This document shows, in pieces, positions 1 to 9,273 of a stretch of DNA of 64,000 nucleotides. Where the stretch lies: the NCBI RefSeq assembly GCF_000346465.2, contig NC_034015.1, positions 17,531,510-17,595,509 on the forward strand, written 5' to 3'. Numbering within the stretch: position 1 is the stretch's first letter; each line of letters begins with the position of its first letter. The stretch is from Prunus persica (taxonomy: Eukaryota; Streptophyta; Magnoliopsida; Rosales; Rosaceae). The notes under the pieces are model-generated. The model ran no database searches, was not told the origin of the DNA, and saw only the letters and a program-made list of their open reading frames with translations. A program made the position numbers and the translations under genes.

Positions 1-213
1 AATTGAAATTGATAATGTGGTAAATAATGACGTCAAAATTTGATATTCTAGAATCATGTATTTGTTTTCTTTTAAGGTAAGAAACTAGATAAGGTTGTTT
101 TCCATTTCTGGACAAATCCAGACTACACAGAGTTGTCTTGTGTGTCACTTGAATAGGCAAAGTTGCTTCCCTGTCTCAGTGTGCCTCTTACAAGTCTCTT
201 CCCAAAATTAAAT

Positions 214-700
214 ACCATTTACAGTCATTTGCCAGACAAAAATACCATTAGCACTTAACTCACCAGAAACAAAAGAAAAATACCATTCACACTCACTCAC
301 CAAAAAAATACCATTAGCATTTAGCACTCACTTACCAGAAAAATATACCATTAATACTCATTTACCAAAAAGGATACATCATTAACCAGAGAAAATATTT
401 AATCTTTTCCATTTAGTTGCAGTTGGCCAATGAAAGTTGAAGCTTTAAAGCAGAGAAAATGCTTAAGAATTCCTTTTGAAATCAACATAACATTAAACAT
501 TAACATTCACACTCACTTACCAGAAAAAAAAAACCATTCGCACTCACTTACCAGAAAAAAAAAAACCATTAATACTCATTTACCAAAAAGATACATTAAC
601 CAAAAAAAACTTCTAGAGCCCGTCTGGTAACCTCTTCGAAGGGAATGTCTTAAGAATTCCTTTCAAAATCCTAGAAAACCAACATAACATTAAATAGTAA
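214..700. repeat. Degenerate minisatellite of ACTCA/TTACCAGAAAAA/TACCATT units
   Basis: The stretch is built from imperfect units of about 30 bases: an ACTCACTTACC-like block, an A-rich run, then ATACCATTA or ATACCATTC. Units recur from about 214 to 375 and again from about 505 to 600. A flanking block containing CTTAAGAATTCCTTT and AACATAACATTAAA occurs at about 460-505 and again at about 650-695, so a larger segment was also duplicated. No gene is visible here. A short open frame at 430-630 is just repeat sequence. Confidence 0.7.
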
Positions 701-1053
701 CATACAAAGATACAAGTTCAAGAGAGAATGCCTGGTATTACATAAATGTATAATTTACAAATCCATTACAACATTAGATTACACTGTAGATAATTTTACA
801 AATCATTCTTCATGAGAAATTGGAACCTCCAGCCTCTTTCCCCTGTAAGCAGGAAGCAAGTTCCCTGTGAAGATCAAGTTCAGAAATAATTAATACCAAA
901 AAAAGAAAAAAAAGAATCCTTTTCCTTTTCCTAGTGACACATGAACATCATAAGTAATTAACATATACAGAAAGCTTGTTTGTCAAGTAAACTTGTTAAG
1001 AGCATATAAAAACAACATAATCATTTGTATACTTACATTAATCCAAAGGATAA
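700..1053. other. 3' flank of the first F-box gene
   Basis: No coding sequence is visible. Parts of this flank (about 785-900 and 940-1050) are recognisable downstream of the other F-box copies, for example the CACTCTTCATGAGAAAT-like motif near 804, 13415 and 18040. The homologous tract therefore extends beyond the coding regions and probably includes the 3' UTR. Confidence 0.5.
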
Positions 1054-2319
1054 TTAAGCTGGGAGTGGCCAAAACATCTGAGAATAAACAGGGGAAGAAC
1101 TAAGCCAATTAATGCTTTGATCTTCCAAGCAGAAAACAGACCCATCTGATCTGATCAACTCTCTCAACGCGAAACCAATGTCATTTGAATCTGTGAAGTA
1201 AATGCAATTCCCTTTGCACCCCTCCAACTCTGCAGCTAAAACAGAGAAACAGCAATCAATACTCAAGAAGAAAGCTTGACCCCCCAAGCTCTTCACTTCA
1301 ACCCATCTACCCCCCAACTCTTCATCACCCAACTTATAGACCTTGAAATCAATTGCCTTGGGCTGATCGGCTTCGTAGATTCTTCGACCACGACGAAGAG
1401 GATGGCGAAGAAAAAAATTAAAACTAGCATTACGTACATGAATTTTTGGTGATGTTTGTTGTTGCTGATTCGCACCAAGGTACCTATCCACCACATAAAG
1501 CTCTCCACAACACTCAATCAAATTCTTTCTGCAACCAAAACCAATAGGAGGCGAAAAAGGCACCAATTCCAGAGACGAATTGATCCTAAAAATTTGACCC
1601 CATTTGTTAACAACACAAGGCTGACCCTTGTACACAATTAAATCATCGTAATCAGAAATTTGGTCATTAATGAGTGTGAGCTCCTCATTTCCAATTTGGG
1701 CAAAACCCAATTTTCCTTCATTGTAGATCATGAAAATTGAGCAGTCTTTAAAGTTAGGGGCTACAATCACCTTGTTTATACCAAAAATGGAACCAGACCC
1801 CTTTGTGTATCTCAGCGCATATGCTTTGCCCAGCTCCACCATGTTAAGGTCCACCAGGTTCAAATCCGTTGGATTTCTTGCAACGTCGTCCTTGACAGAG
1901 CTGACCCGCCAGTTGGTTATCGGATTCAGAAGGCGAATCTTGTCCGCGCACTCTTCGAGCTTCAGCAACCAGCCCATGGATGAAGGCGATGAGGACGACG
2001 AGGAAGGATTCGGATTCGGATTCAGATTCGGATCCGGGTCGGGCCGGGTGAGGTAGACGGTGATTTGGGAGAGGAAGCCAGTGGGCCCGTGAGGGAAAGG
2101 GAAATTGGGAGATATGGAGGCGCAGAAAGGAGGAATGGAAGAACGCCAGGAGCTGCAGACGCTGCGGAATCGTCGGACTTCGATGTGGGTTTTGAGGTTT
2201 TGGGCGATGAGTTGGTAGAGTTGGGGTGGAAGGTTGGTCCAGTCGACTCTGATGCTGCTGCCATCCATGGCGGCCTTGTGCTTCCTCTGTTGACTTTGAT
2301 GAGTAGTTTTGCAGAGCAT
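1054..2319 (-). CDS. F-box/DUF295 protein, SKIP23-like (copy 1)
   Basis: Predicted 421-residue intronless F-box protein. An N-terminal F-box lies at residues 25-65 (VDWTNLPPQLYQLI, then RFRSVCSSWRSSI). A C-terminal DUF295 region begins near residue 322 (IDFKVYKLGDEELGGRWVEV) and ends LEDQSINW...FWPLPA. By family knowledge, such proteins act as substrate adaptors of SCF ubiquitin ligases, the F-box binding SKP1/ASK; the substrate is unknown. A low-complexity DP/NP/S tract at about 93-115 differs in length from copy 2. Translation could start at M1 or at M18 (2268, MDGSSIRVDW); M18 corresponds to the start of copies 3 and 4, but the upstream 17 codons are conserved in copy 2. The frame is intact. 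Copy 2 is very similar over the whole length. Confidence 0.93.
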   Translation of the reverse strand: MLCKTTHQSQQRKHKAAMDGSSIRVDWTNLPPQLYQLIAQNLKTHIEVRRFRSVCSSWRSSIPPFCASISPNFPFPHGPTGFLSQITVYLTRPDPDPNLNPNPNPSSSSSSPSSMGWLLKLEECADKIRLLNPITNWRVSSVKDDVARNPTDLNLVDLNMVELGKAYALRYTKGSGSIFGINKVIVAPNFKDCSIFMIYNEGKLGFAQIGNEELTLINDQISDYDDLIVYKGQPCVVNKWGQIFRINSSLELVPFSPPIGFGCRKNLIECCGELYVVDRYLGANQQQQTSPKIHVRNASFNFFLRHPLRRGRRIYEADQPKAIDFKVYKLGDEELGGRWVEVKSLGGQAFFLSIDCCFSVLAAELEGCKGNCIYFTDSNDIGFALRELIRSDGSVFCLEDQSINWLSSSPVYSQMFWPLPA

Positions 2320-2414
2320 TGTGCTTCTTCAGTTAAATTTGATGGAACACTCGGAGTTAAATATTTTTTTTCTCTTGCGCTACTAGTAGTTACTCACTGG
2401 TTTACTTTTTTTAA

Positions 2415-2670
2415 CAAGTAAAGTTACACTTACCACATTTTTATTCTATATTTCTATACCACATAATGTGGCATATCCATATTATATATCACGTCAATTA
2501 AATCAATGAAGTGTATTTTAATTAAGATAATTAGAAAAATAAATATTAGAATAAATCATAAAAAATAAAAAAATATTAAATAATTTTAATTGATGTGACT
2601 GTTCACCTCAGCTGCCATATAAGATTGTATAAGAATGTAGTATGCAAATATGATAAGAGTAGCATTATTC
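2415..2670. mobile_element. MITE with about 58-bp imperfect terminal inverted repeats
   Basis: The left end (AAGTAAAGTTACACTTACCAC) and the reverse complement of the right end (GAATAATGCTACTCTTATCAT) align imperfectly, and the similarity continues inward to TGGCA on both sides. TTTTTTAA flanks the element at 2407-2414 and 2671-2678. The paralogous flank of copy 2 (about 5265-5285) reads straight through TTTACTTTTTTTAATAGTC without the 256 bases, which is an empty site. The 8-bp target duplication suggests hAT type, but the T-run makes the exact size uncertain. No coding capacity. Confidence 0.8.
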
Positions 2671-2728
2671 TTTTTTAATAGTCTCATGTCACAGGCTTCG
2701 CGAAAGTCAATATTTTCTTTTTAAAATA

Positions 2729-2982
2729 CTAGCCTCTTCGCATGTGCGGACTTTTTTTTAAAATTTAAAATTTTATTTTAGAATTAAAAATAATAATGAA
2801 TAGTTGTGTTTCATAAAAATATAACTTATTATTTAATTTTGTTTTAATATGAAAATTATGAATTTATCATATTATCCTCATTTAATTAATAATTTTAATT
2901 ATTAATATTTGAATTAACCAAGAGCATTTTCTGGTATTTTGAATATTTCACAATTCTCTGCTTTTTGCTTTATATATATAGA
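2729..2982 (-). mobile_element. Short non-autonomous Helitron
   Basis: Read on the minus strand it starts TCTATATATATAAAGC and ends in CTAG, next to a remnant of the terminal hairpin (GCATGTGC region at 2741-2747). It sits between A at 2728 and T at 2983. The copy 2 flank has AAAATATTTATTAAAG uninterrupted near 5317-5332, so the paralog gives an exact empty site at an AT dinucleotide without target duplication, as Helitrons require. Related copies occur at 15908-16211 and 61478-62018. Confidence 0.85.
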
Positions 2983-3277
2983 TTTATTATAGTTAAATAT
3001 TTTTTTGGTAATTGAGTTTTACACGAAATTGTAATTTAATTTCTAAGAAGAAAAAAAAATGTTTAGGTATAGTTTAAACTATAAAGTATTCTCATACAAA
3101 CAACCAACGTGCCATGAGAATTCGAACCTCGAACCTGAAATCACCAATCTGCAAGTTAAGACCATTTTTTCATTTTGCTAGACATTGTTTGCCTTTTTTA
3201 ATTTTATGTTTAAAAAACTTATCCAACAAACGCATATTTTTGCTCACCACTCTAACCCAAGGTGTATCCTTAACATC

Positions 3278-3389
3278 ATTCTCAACACTTAACATGTGTC
3301 TATGTGCATAACTATAGTTAACTCTTTGCTTTGTATTTGTGGAACTATAGTTATGTTCATAGACACGTGTCAAGTATTAACAAGAATTG
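3278..3389. repeat. Imperfect palindrome (foldback), orientation 1
   Basis: Arms of about 45 bases (ATTCTCAACACTTAACATG on the left, CACGTGTCAAGTATTAAC on the right) surround a short asymmetric centre at 3317-3341. The same palindrome lies at 12960-13070 with its centre inverted. It may be a tiny foldback element or an old MITE. Next to it (about 3105-3140) is a B-box-like GAATTCGAACCTCGAACC stretch shared with 12800-12830, perhaps a SINE relic. Confidence 0.7.
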
Positions 3390-3394
3390 TGGAA

Positions 3395-3660
3395 ATATAT
3401 TGAAAGAAGAGAACTTGAGGGAAATGTAATGGATAGATAAGGGTGTTTGGAGATAAGAGGAAATAGAGATGAGGGAGATAAGAAGGATGGGAAGAAGTGA
3501 GATTGGAGATTCAGAGAGAAGTAGGGAAAGGAGGAAAAGATGAGAAGAAATGGAACAACAACCAGAAGATGTAAAAAAAACTCTCACAGAGGAGAGGATG
3601 AACTCTCACAGAAGAGAGAAAGGAAAAAGGAGGAAACAGAGACTCTCTCTCCTCCTTTAG
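3395..3660. other. Purine-rich tract between F-box copies
   Basis: About 265 bases in which the plus strand is dominated by G and A (GAGGGAAAT, GGAGATAAGAGG, GAAGGATGGG and similar). No open frame of interest and no regular repeat period. The remainder to 3936 is AT-rich, with a (TA)n run at about 3895-3912 just beyond the end of the next F-box gene. Confidence 0.45.
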
Positions 3661-3936
3661 ACAATGCAATTATGCAACCAGACAGTTTTGGTATAAAAAT
3701 CTTAGATTAATAATTTGTAAAATCTCAGATAATTATAAAAATAAATTGAAAATAATTTGTAACATCATAAGTAATTAATATATAGAGAATATTAGGGGGA
3801 AAACAACTAAAGCTTGTTTATCAATTAAGAACAGGTACCAGAAAGCTTGTTTGTCAAGTAAGCTTGTTAAGAGTATATAAAAACAACACAAGCATATATA
3901 TATATATATACACACTTACATTAATCCAAAGGATAA

Positions 3937-5190
3937 TTAAGCTGGGAGTGGCCAAAACATCTGAGAATAAACAGGGGAAGAACTAAGCCAATTAATGCTA
4001 CGATCTTCCAAGCTGAAAACAGACCCATCTGATCTGAGCAACTCTTTCAACGCGAAACCAATGTCATTTGAATCTGTGAAGTAAATGCAATTCCCTTTGC
4101 AACCCTCCAACTCTGTAGCCAAAACAGAGAAACAGCAATCAACACTCAAGAAGAAAGCTTGATCCCCCAAGCTCTTCACTTCAACCCATCTGCCCCCCAA
4201 CTCTTCATCACCCAACTTATAGACCTTGAAATCAACTGCCTTGGGCCGATCAGCGTCGCAGATTCTTCGACGACGACGAAGAGGAGGATGGCGAAGGAAA
4301 AAATTATAACTAGCATTATGAAGAGGTACTTGTGATTTTTTATCTTGCTGATCAAGGTACCTATCCACCACATAAAGCTCTCCGCAACATTCAATTAAAT
4401 TCTTTCTGCAACCAAAACCAATCGGAGGAGAAAAAGGAACCAACTCCAGAGACGAATTGATCCTAAAAATTTGACCCCATTTGTTAATAACAAAAGGCTG
4501 ACCCTTGTACACAATCAAATCATCGTAATCAGAAATTTGGTCATTGATGAGTCTGAGCTTCTCATTTCCAATTTGGGCAAAACCCAATTTTCCTTCATCG
4601 TAAATCATGAAAATAGAGCGGTCTATAAAGTTAGTGGCTACAATCACCTTGTTTATACCAAAAATAGAACCAGAACCCTTTGCGTATCTCAGCGCATATG
4701 CTTTGCCCAGCTCCACCATGTTAAGGTCCACCAGGTTCAAATCCGTTGGATTTCTTGCAACGTTGTCCTTGACAGAGCTGACCCGCCAGTTGGTTATCGG
4801 ATTCAGAAGGCGAATCTTGTCCGCGCACTCTTCGAGCTTCAGCAACCAGCCCTTGGATGAAGGCGACGAGGACGACGAGGACGACGAGGAAGGATTCGGA
4901 TTCTGATCGGGTCGGGTGAGGTAGACGGTGATTTGTGAGAGGAAGCCAGTGGGCCCGTGGGGGAAAGGGAAATTGGGAGATATGGTAGCGAGGAACGGAG
5001 GAATGGAAGAACGCCAGGAGCTGCAGACGCTGCGGAATCGGAGGACTTCGATGTGGGTTTTGAGGTGGTCGGCGATGAGTGGGTAGAGTTGGGGTGGATG
5101 GTTGGTCCAGTCGACTCTGCTGCTGCTGCCATCCATGTCGGCCTTGTGCTTCTTCTTCTGTTGACTTTGATGAGTAGTTTTGCAGAGCAT
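3937..5190 (-). CDS. F-box/DUF295 protein, SKIP23-like (copy 2)
   Basis: Predicted 417-residue intronless tandem paralog of the gene at 1054-2319, with the same order: F-box (VDWTNHPPQLYPLI, then RFRSVCSSWRSSI, residues about 26-66) and C-terminal DUF295 (VDFKVYKLGDEELGGRWVEV). By family knowledge it is a likely SCF adaptor. Differences from copy 1 are scattered substitutions and in-frame indels: a shorter NP/S tract at about 95-112, an extra lysine near residue 13, and a shorter segment after VDRYL. The frame is intact, which argues against a pseudogene. The alternative start at M19 (5136) is equally reasonable. Homology with copy 1 extends into both flanks. Confidence 0.93.
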   Translation of the reverse strand: MLCKTTHQSQQKKKHKADMDGSSSRVDWTNHPPQLYPLIADHLKTHIEVLRFRSVCSSWRSSIPPFLATISPNFPFPHGPTGFLSQITVYLTRPDQNPNPSSSSSSSSSPSSKGWLLKLEECADKIRLLNPITNWRVSSVKDNVARNPTDLNLVDLNMVELGKAYALRYAKGSGSIFGINKVIVATNFIDRSIFMIYDEGKLGFAQIGNEKLRLINDQISDYDDLIVYKGQPFVINKWGQIFRINSSLELVPFSPPIGFGCRKNLIECCGELYVVDRYLDQQDKKSQVPLHNASYNFFLRHPPLRRRRRICDADRPKAVDFKVYKLGDEELGGRWVEVKSLGDQAFFLSVDCCFSVLATELEGCKGNCIYFTDSNDIGFALKELLRSDGSVFSLEDRSINWLSSSPVYSQMFWPLPA

Positions 5191-5539
5191 TGTGCTTCTT
5201 CTGTTAAATTTGATGAAACACTCGGCGTTAGTTTTTGGCTGTTGCGCTACTAGTAGTTACTAGTTTACTTTTTTTAATAGTCTCATGTCACGCTTCACGA
5301 GAGTCAATATTTTATTTTTAAAATATTTATTAAAGTTCAATATTTTTTTTGGTAATTGAGTTTTACATAAAATTGCAATTTGGTTTCTAAGCCAGAAAAA
5401 AAAAAAAAAAAAGTTTATATTAAACTAGAGGTGGACTCGGTTTGGTTTGGTTCGGTTTTAAGGCCAAACCGTGCGCCTAACTAATGAGGTGAGAAACCGA
5501 TCATCTCGGTTAACCGGTTACTTCGGTTTGGTTTGGTGA

Positions 5540-6078
5540 AAACATGTAATCTCTAAAATTCATTCAAACTCAAACATTCATTCACAACCTGCTTGATATT
5601 CATTCACTATTCACATCACAACATATTCAAATTCATTCATTCAATCAATCCTTTCAATTCAAACTAAAACTAAAACATATGCATCATTCATTATTCACAT
5701 CCATCCAAAGTTTCAAAGTAAACCATATGCATCATTCAGCATTTACAAATTACATCCATCATTCACTTTTTAAGTACAAAGTTTATAAATTACATCCATC
5801 ATTCACGTTTTGAAGTACAAAGTACAAAGTTTACAAACCTATCTTTGTAAGTGCAAAAAGTTTTTGGCAAAAAAGAGCTCCAACTCTAAAATATTTAAGT
5901 GAGCTCATCAAAAAAGGGTTCCACATCTAAATTTCCTACTGTCCAGCCCTTTTCATAACAAACCTATCTTGTTATGTTCAAAAACCAACTTCAATCTCAT
6001 CAAAAAAGAGCTCCAACTCTAAAATATTTAAGTGAGCTCATCAAAAAAGGCTTCCACATCTGAACTTCCTACTGTCCA
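5540..6078. repeat. Tandemly repetitive internal segment of the hAT element
   Basis: Contains CATTCATTCA-type runs (about 5560-5720), a repeated CATCCATCATTCAC...AAGTACAAAGTTTA block (about 5750-5835), and a block of about 130 bases starting AAAAAAGAGCTCCAACTCTAA at about 5872 and again at about 6001. A degenerate third copy follows the retroelement insertion at about 9074. No coding sequence. Confidence 0.6.
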
Positions 6079-6371
6079 TGACAGGACCCGACCCAAATTC
6101 CGCTTTGGAATTCGAGCTGGACCCTGTGCGTGTCCGACACCTGGCGGATGTCGGGCACAAATGACCTAATTGCCCTTCTATGCAAAGCACGATAACATAA
6201 TAAAGTTGACTTCTACCGAAAAATCGGCAGAGTTTCTCTTGTAACTAGCTCAATACCAAAACATTTACACATGCCAAACAAGTATATATATACAACCAAC
6301 TGCCAGCATACGTATATATACATTCCAACAGTTCAATTCTAAGTCTAGGGCAAAACATCAGAGCGGTTATT

Positions 6372-6880
6372 AAGAATTTACAAAGGAGTCAATCCTTTTA
6401 CAAAACAAAAAGTCCTACATCAAAAGGAAGGCATGGAAGGTGGAAAACGGCCCGGTGGTGGATCCCTGTGCAAGCCTACTGCCTGGGGGCACAAAACATT
6501 AAAAAGGGTGAGTGGACCCAAAAATAAAGTTTAGAAAAATACATAAGAACATACTAACCCCACTGTAAAAACAGTTATACAAACTAAATTATTCTCTTTA
6601 TTACTAAAATCAATGCACTCAGATAATTATACATGTATATAAGTCAATCATACTCATGGTACTAAGAATTTACAAAGTAGTCGATCCTTTTACAAAACAA
6701 AAAGTCCTACATCAAAAAGAAGGCGCGGAAGGTGGAAAACTGCTCGGTGGTGGATCATTGTGCACGCCTACTGCTTGGGGGCGCAAAACATTAAAAAGGG
6801 TGAGTGGACCTAAAAACAAAGTTTAAAAAATAGCATATGAACATACTAACCCCACTGTAAAAACAGTTATACAACTAATT
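6372..6880. repeat. Direct repeat, about 218 bp, two copies
   Basis: Unit 6372-6590 and unit 6664-6880 share AAGAATTTACAAAG, AAAACAAAAAGTCCTACATC, GGTGGTGGATC, AAAACATTAAAAAGGGTGAG and CCCCACTGTAAAAACAGTT in order, with scattered mismatches. A spacer of about 70 AT-rich bases separates them. This is an internal duplication of the retroelement. The repeated CTGTAAAAACAG is itself a small palindrome. Confidence 0.85.
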
Positions 6881-6885
6881 TATTT

Positions 6886-7265
6886 GCAATGCACCCTGGA
6901 AGCACAAACATGTATCATACTCTGAGAGAGCACTACTGGTGGCCTTTTATGAAGAAAGAAATAGCAGAGTACATTAGAAGGTGCCTACTTTGTCAGCAAG
7001 TGAAAACTGAGCGACAGAAACCATCAGGGTTGTTGCAACCGCTTCTGATTCCTGAATGGAAGTAGGAGCGGATTACGATGGATTTCGTGTTCAAGCTTCC
7101 CCAAACATAGAGGAAGCATGATGGAGTGTGGGTAATCGTGGATCGACTCACCAAGTCCGCTCATTTTCTGCCGGTGAGAGCAAATTATAGTTTGAACAAA
7201 CTGGCTAAGATTTTCATAGATGAGATAGTGAGACTTCATGGAGTACTAGTATCCATTGTTTCAGA
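6886..7265 (+). pseudogene. Ty3/gypsy integrase fragment
   Basis: Plus-strand translation gives a zinc-binding HPG...HYWWP...CLLCQQ segment, followed by PEWK, ITMDFVFKLP, WVIVDRLTKSAHF and AKIFIDEIVRLHG. These are the zinc-binding and early catalytic core signatures of gypsy-type integrases (MDF and VDRLTKSAHF are hallmarks). Two in-frame stops interrupt it, one after PEWK (near 7064) and one after KLPQT (near 7109). It ends abruptly near 7265, before the rest of the catalytic core. No gag, protease or reverse transcriptase was seen nearby. Confidence 0.85.
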
Positions 7266-8669
7266 AGAAAATCCGCTGGATAACTGAATTCTTGTAACCT
7301 TTAAAAATTCTGCTGCCATTTATCTGATAATTAACTAGAATTTCTTTTCTTATATCCGTTAAAGGGTATTCCACTCGGCAGCATACAAAATAAAATATTC
7401 AAAAGCATAAAACAGCTTATAACACTAATCTTGGAATAAAATTTATTCAAGATCAAATACTGTAACTGAAACTGAACTGTTTAAATTCATTTATAAAAAC
7501 AAAGAGTCCACTTACTGGTAGTCCGTGCTCGCTGGACCTCTTGAAGGTCCCTCTTGCAGATCAACTGGTGCCCGGGTGCCTGATTCAATGACCATAATAT
7601 TCTATTAATACAATATAGTATTAATTTAAAAACCCTAACCCCTGGCTCCTAGAAGTACGTGCGTCAAATTAAAATTGGTTCTATGGCCATAAAAGCTTGG
7701 AATAGTTTAGCAGTATCTTGGGACTCAAAAAGCGCTAAAGTCCCAAAAAGTCAACCCGGGACCCCTCGGGTCCATGACCTCGCAATATGATCCGGAAGCC
7801 TCTAGAAGTTCCAATATACCTAGGACACATGTCTCGAGGGTTTGTCTCGATTGGACGGTCGAATTGATCACGATTGTACAATCGCACGATTTCTAAACCC
7901 TAGCCCTAGGGTTTGCGATTTCGGAGTATCCGGGACTTCGATTCACGATTTTGAAATTGTCTAGAGTAAGCTAGCTGAAACTGATTACGATCCAACGGCT
8001 CCACAGTATTGCACCCAGAAATCGCACAATATGTAAAATCCGTTCGAGACTCAAATGGTATCCAAATTGAGATCCGCGAATTCCTACGCTCTCATGACAA
8101 CCTAAGGATCTCATCAAGACACAGTGCCACTTCACTACCCTTGCCCACGCACCGCCACACGTACTGGCAGCGCTGGGTGCCCAAAATGATTACGTATCGC
8201 CGGAAAATCTCCAAACCGCGGCCCCAAACTCCTACCCTAGATATAACACCCTATTTGGAACCACTTTTGTTCTTGGACCTACCTCAAAAACTGACCGGAA
8301 GTGGCCGAACTCGGAGGCCGAAAATCGGACGAATTTCCAATTCGAAAATCAATTATCTACGTTCAAAATCAATGCAATCCTACCCAACCATCAGCTAGAG
8401 TATGGAAAATAGGTAGAAATCCATACCTTACTCGTCAAATTTGGAGAAGAAATTAGGAAGAATAAGTGGTTTGAAGATTTGAAAAAAATCATCGGATTTC
8501 TGCAAATTCCGGCGACACCGGCGGCGGAGTGAAGCAGCCGAGGGCTAGGACTCGTAGAGGAGGATGAGCTGGTTCTTTTGGGACCGGTGCCGACGAAGAT
8601 GGTGGCCGGACGTGGTGGCAGCGAGGAGAGAACCGATCGGCTGTGTAAGGGGGAGGGGATTGTCGCGAC

Positions 8670-8676
<7 letters not shown>

Positions 8677-8724
<48 letters not shown>
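8677..8724. repeat. (GA)n microsatellite
   Basis: About 24 uninterrupted GA units inside the nested retroelement, followed by imperfect GAGAAG units. Confidence 0.95.
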
Positions 8725-8729
<5 letters not shown>

Positions 8730-9273
8730 AGAGAAGTGAGTTTTGTAAAATCTGATTTTTTTCAAATTATTGTTCTGCCCTTTGGAGTATTTTAACCATA
8801 TTTACTTCGTTAAAGCTCCGATTTGAGTCCACTTCGTGTCTACGAACTCGTTTCGTCGTGCTCTACGCAACAGGGTGTGTGTGAAATTGTCAAATTACTT
8901 CTTGGTCAAAAAGTCAACTTTTCTTTAATAAATTATTCTAAAGGCAAAATTGTTTTTTCCTCTTAATAAATTACTAATTAAATATAAATTAAGATTTGGG
9001 TTATTACAGTCCAGCCCTTTTAAGTAACGAACCTATGTTGTTATGTTCAAAAACCTACTTCAATATCATCAAAAAAGAGCTCCAAGATAAAATATTTAAG
9101 TGAGCTCCAATATAAACCTAGTGCATACAAACTGTCCAGCCCCTTTACAAACCAATTCTTCATGCTTCCTTTAATTTTTTGCAGTAAGCATTAGTGGCCA
9201 GTGGCCACTTGTTCATTTTCATTCCGTTGCAAAGTTTGAATATCTACAAGAATAAAGAACATGTAAGACAAAT

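Larger units (their letters stand above)
6079..9008. mobile_element. TG...CA retroelement (solo-LTR-like or deleted Ty3/gypsy) nested in the hAT element
   Basis: The segment begins TGACAGGACCC and ends TTATTACA, and is bordered by a perfect 5-bp duplication GTCCA (6074-6078 and 9009-9013). The surrounding hAT sequence (GTCCAGCCCTTTT...AAAAAAGAGCTCCA) resumes after it, so it is a younger insertion. It holds a 218-bp direct repeat (6372-6590 and 6664-6880), a broken integrase fragment (about 6886-7265) and a (GA)n run at 8677-8724. I see no second long terminal repeat, so it is either a large solo LTR or an internally deleted element. Short open frames inside (for example 8009-8398) look like chance. 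Confidence 0.75.

Noticed and set aside
430..630. Lysine- and threonine-rich small frame
   Set aside because: It is a direct translation of the minisatellite units; no independent evidence of coding.
1730..2421. Several open frames on the opposite strand of the F-box genes (also 4471-4906, 19343-20015)
   Set aside because: They recur only because the F-box coding sequence is conserved between copies, and they show no domains.
8009..8765. Frames inside the nested retroelement
   Set aside because: No recognisable motif; they lie in a long-terminal-repeat-like region and one is (GA)n translated.
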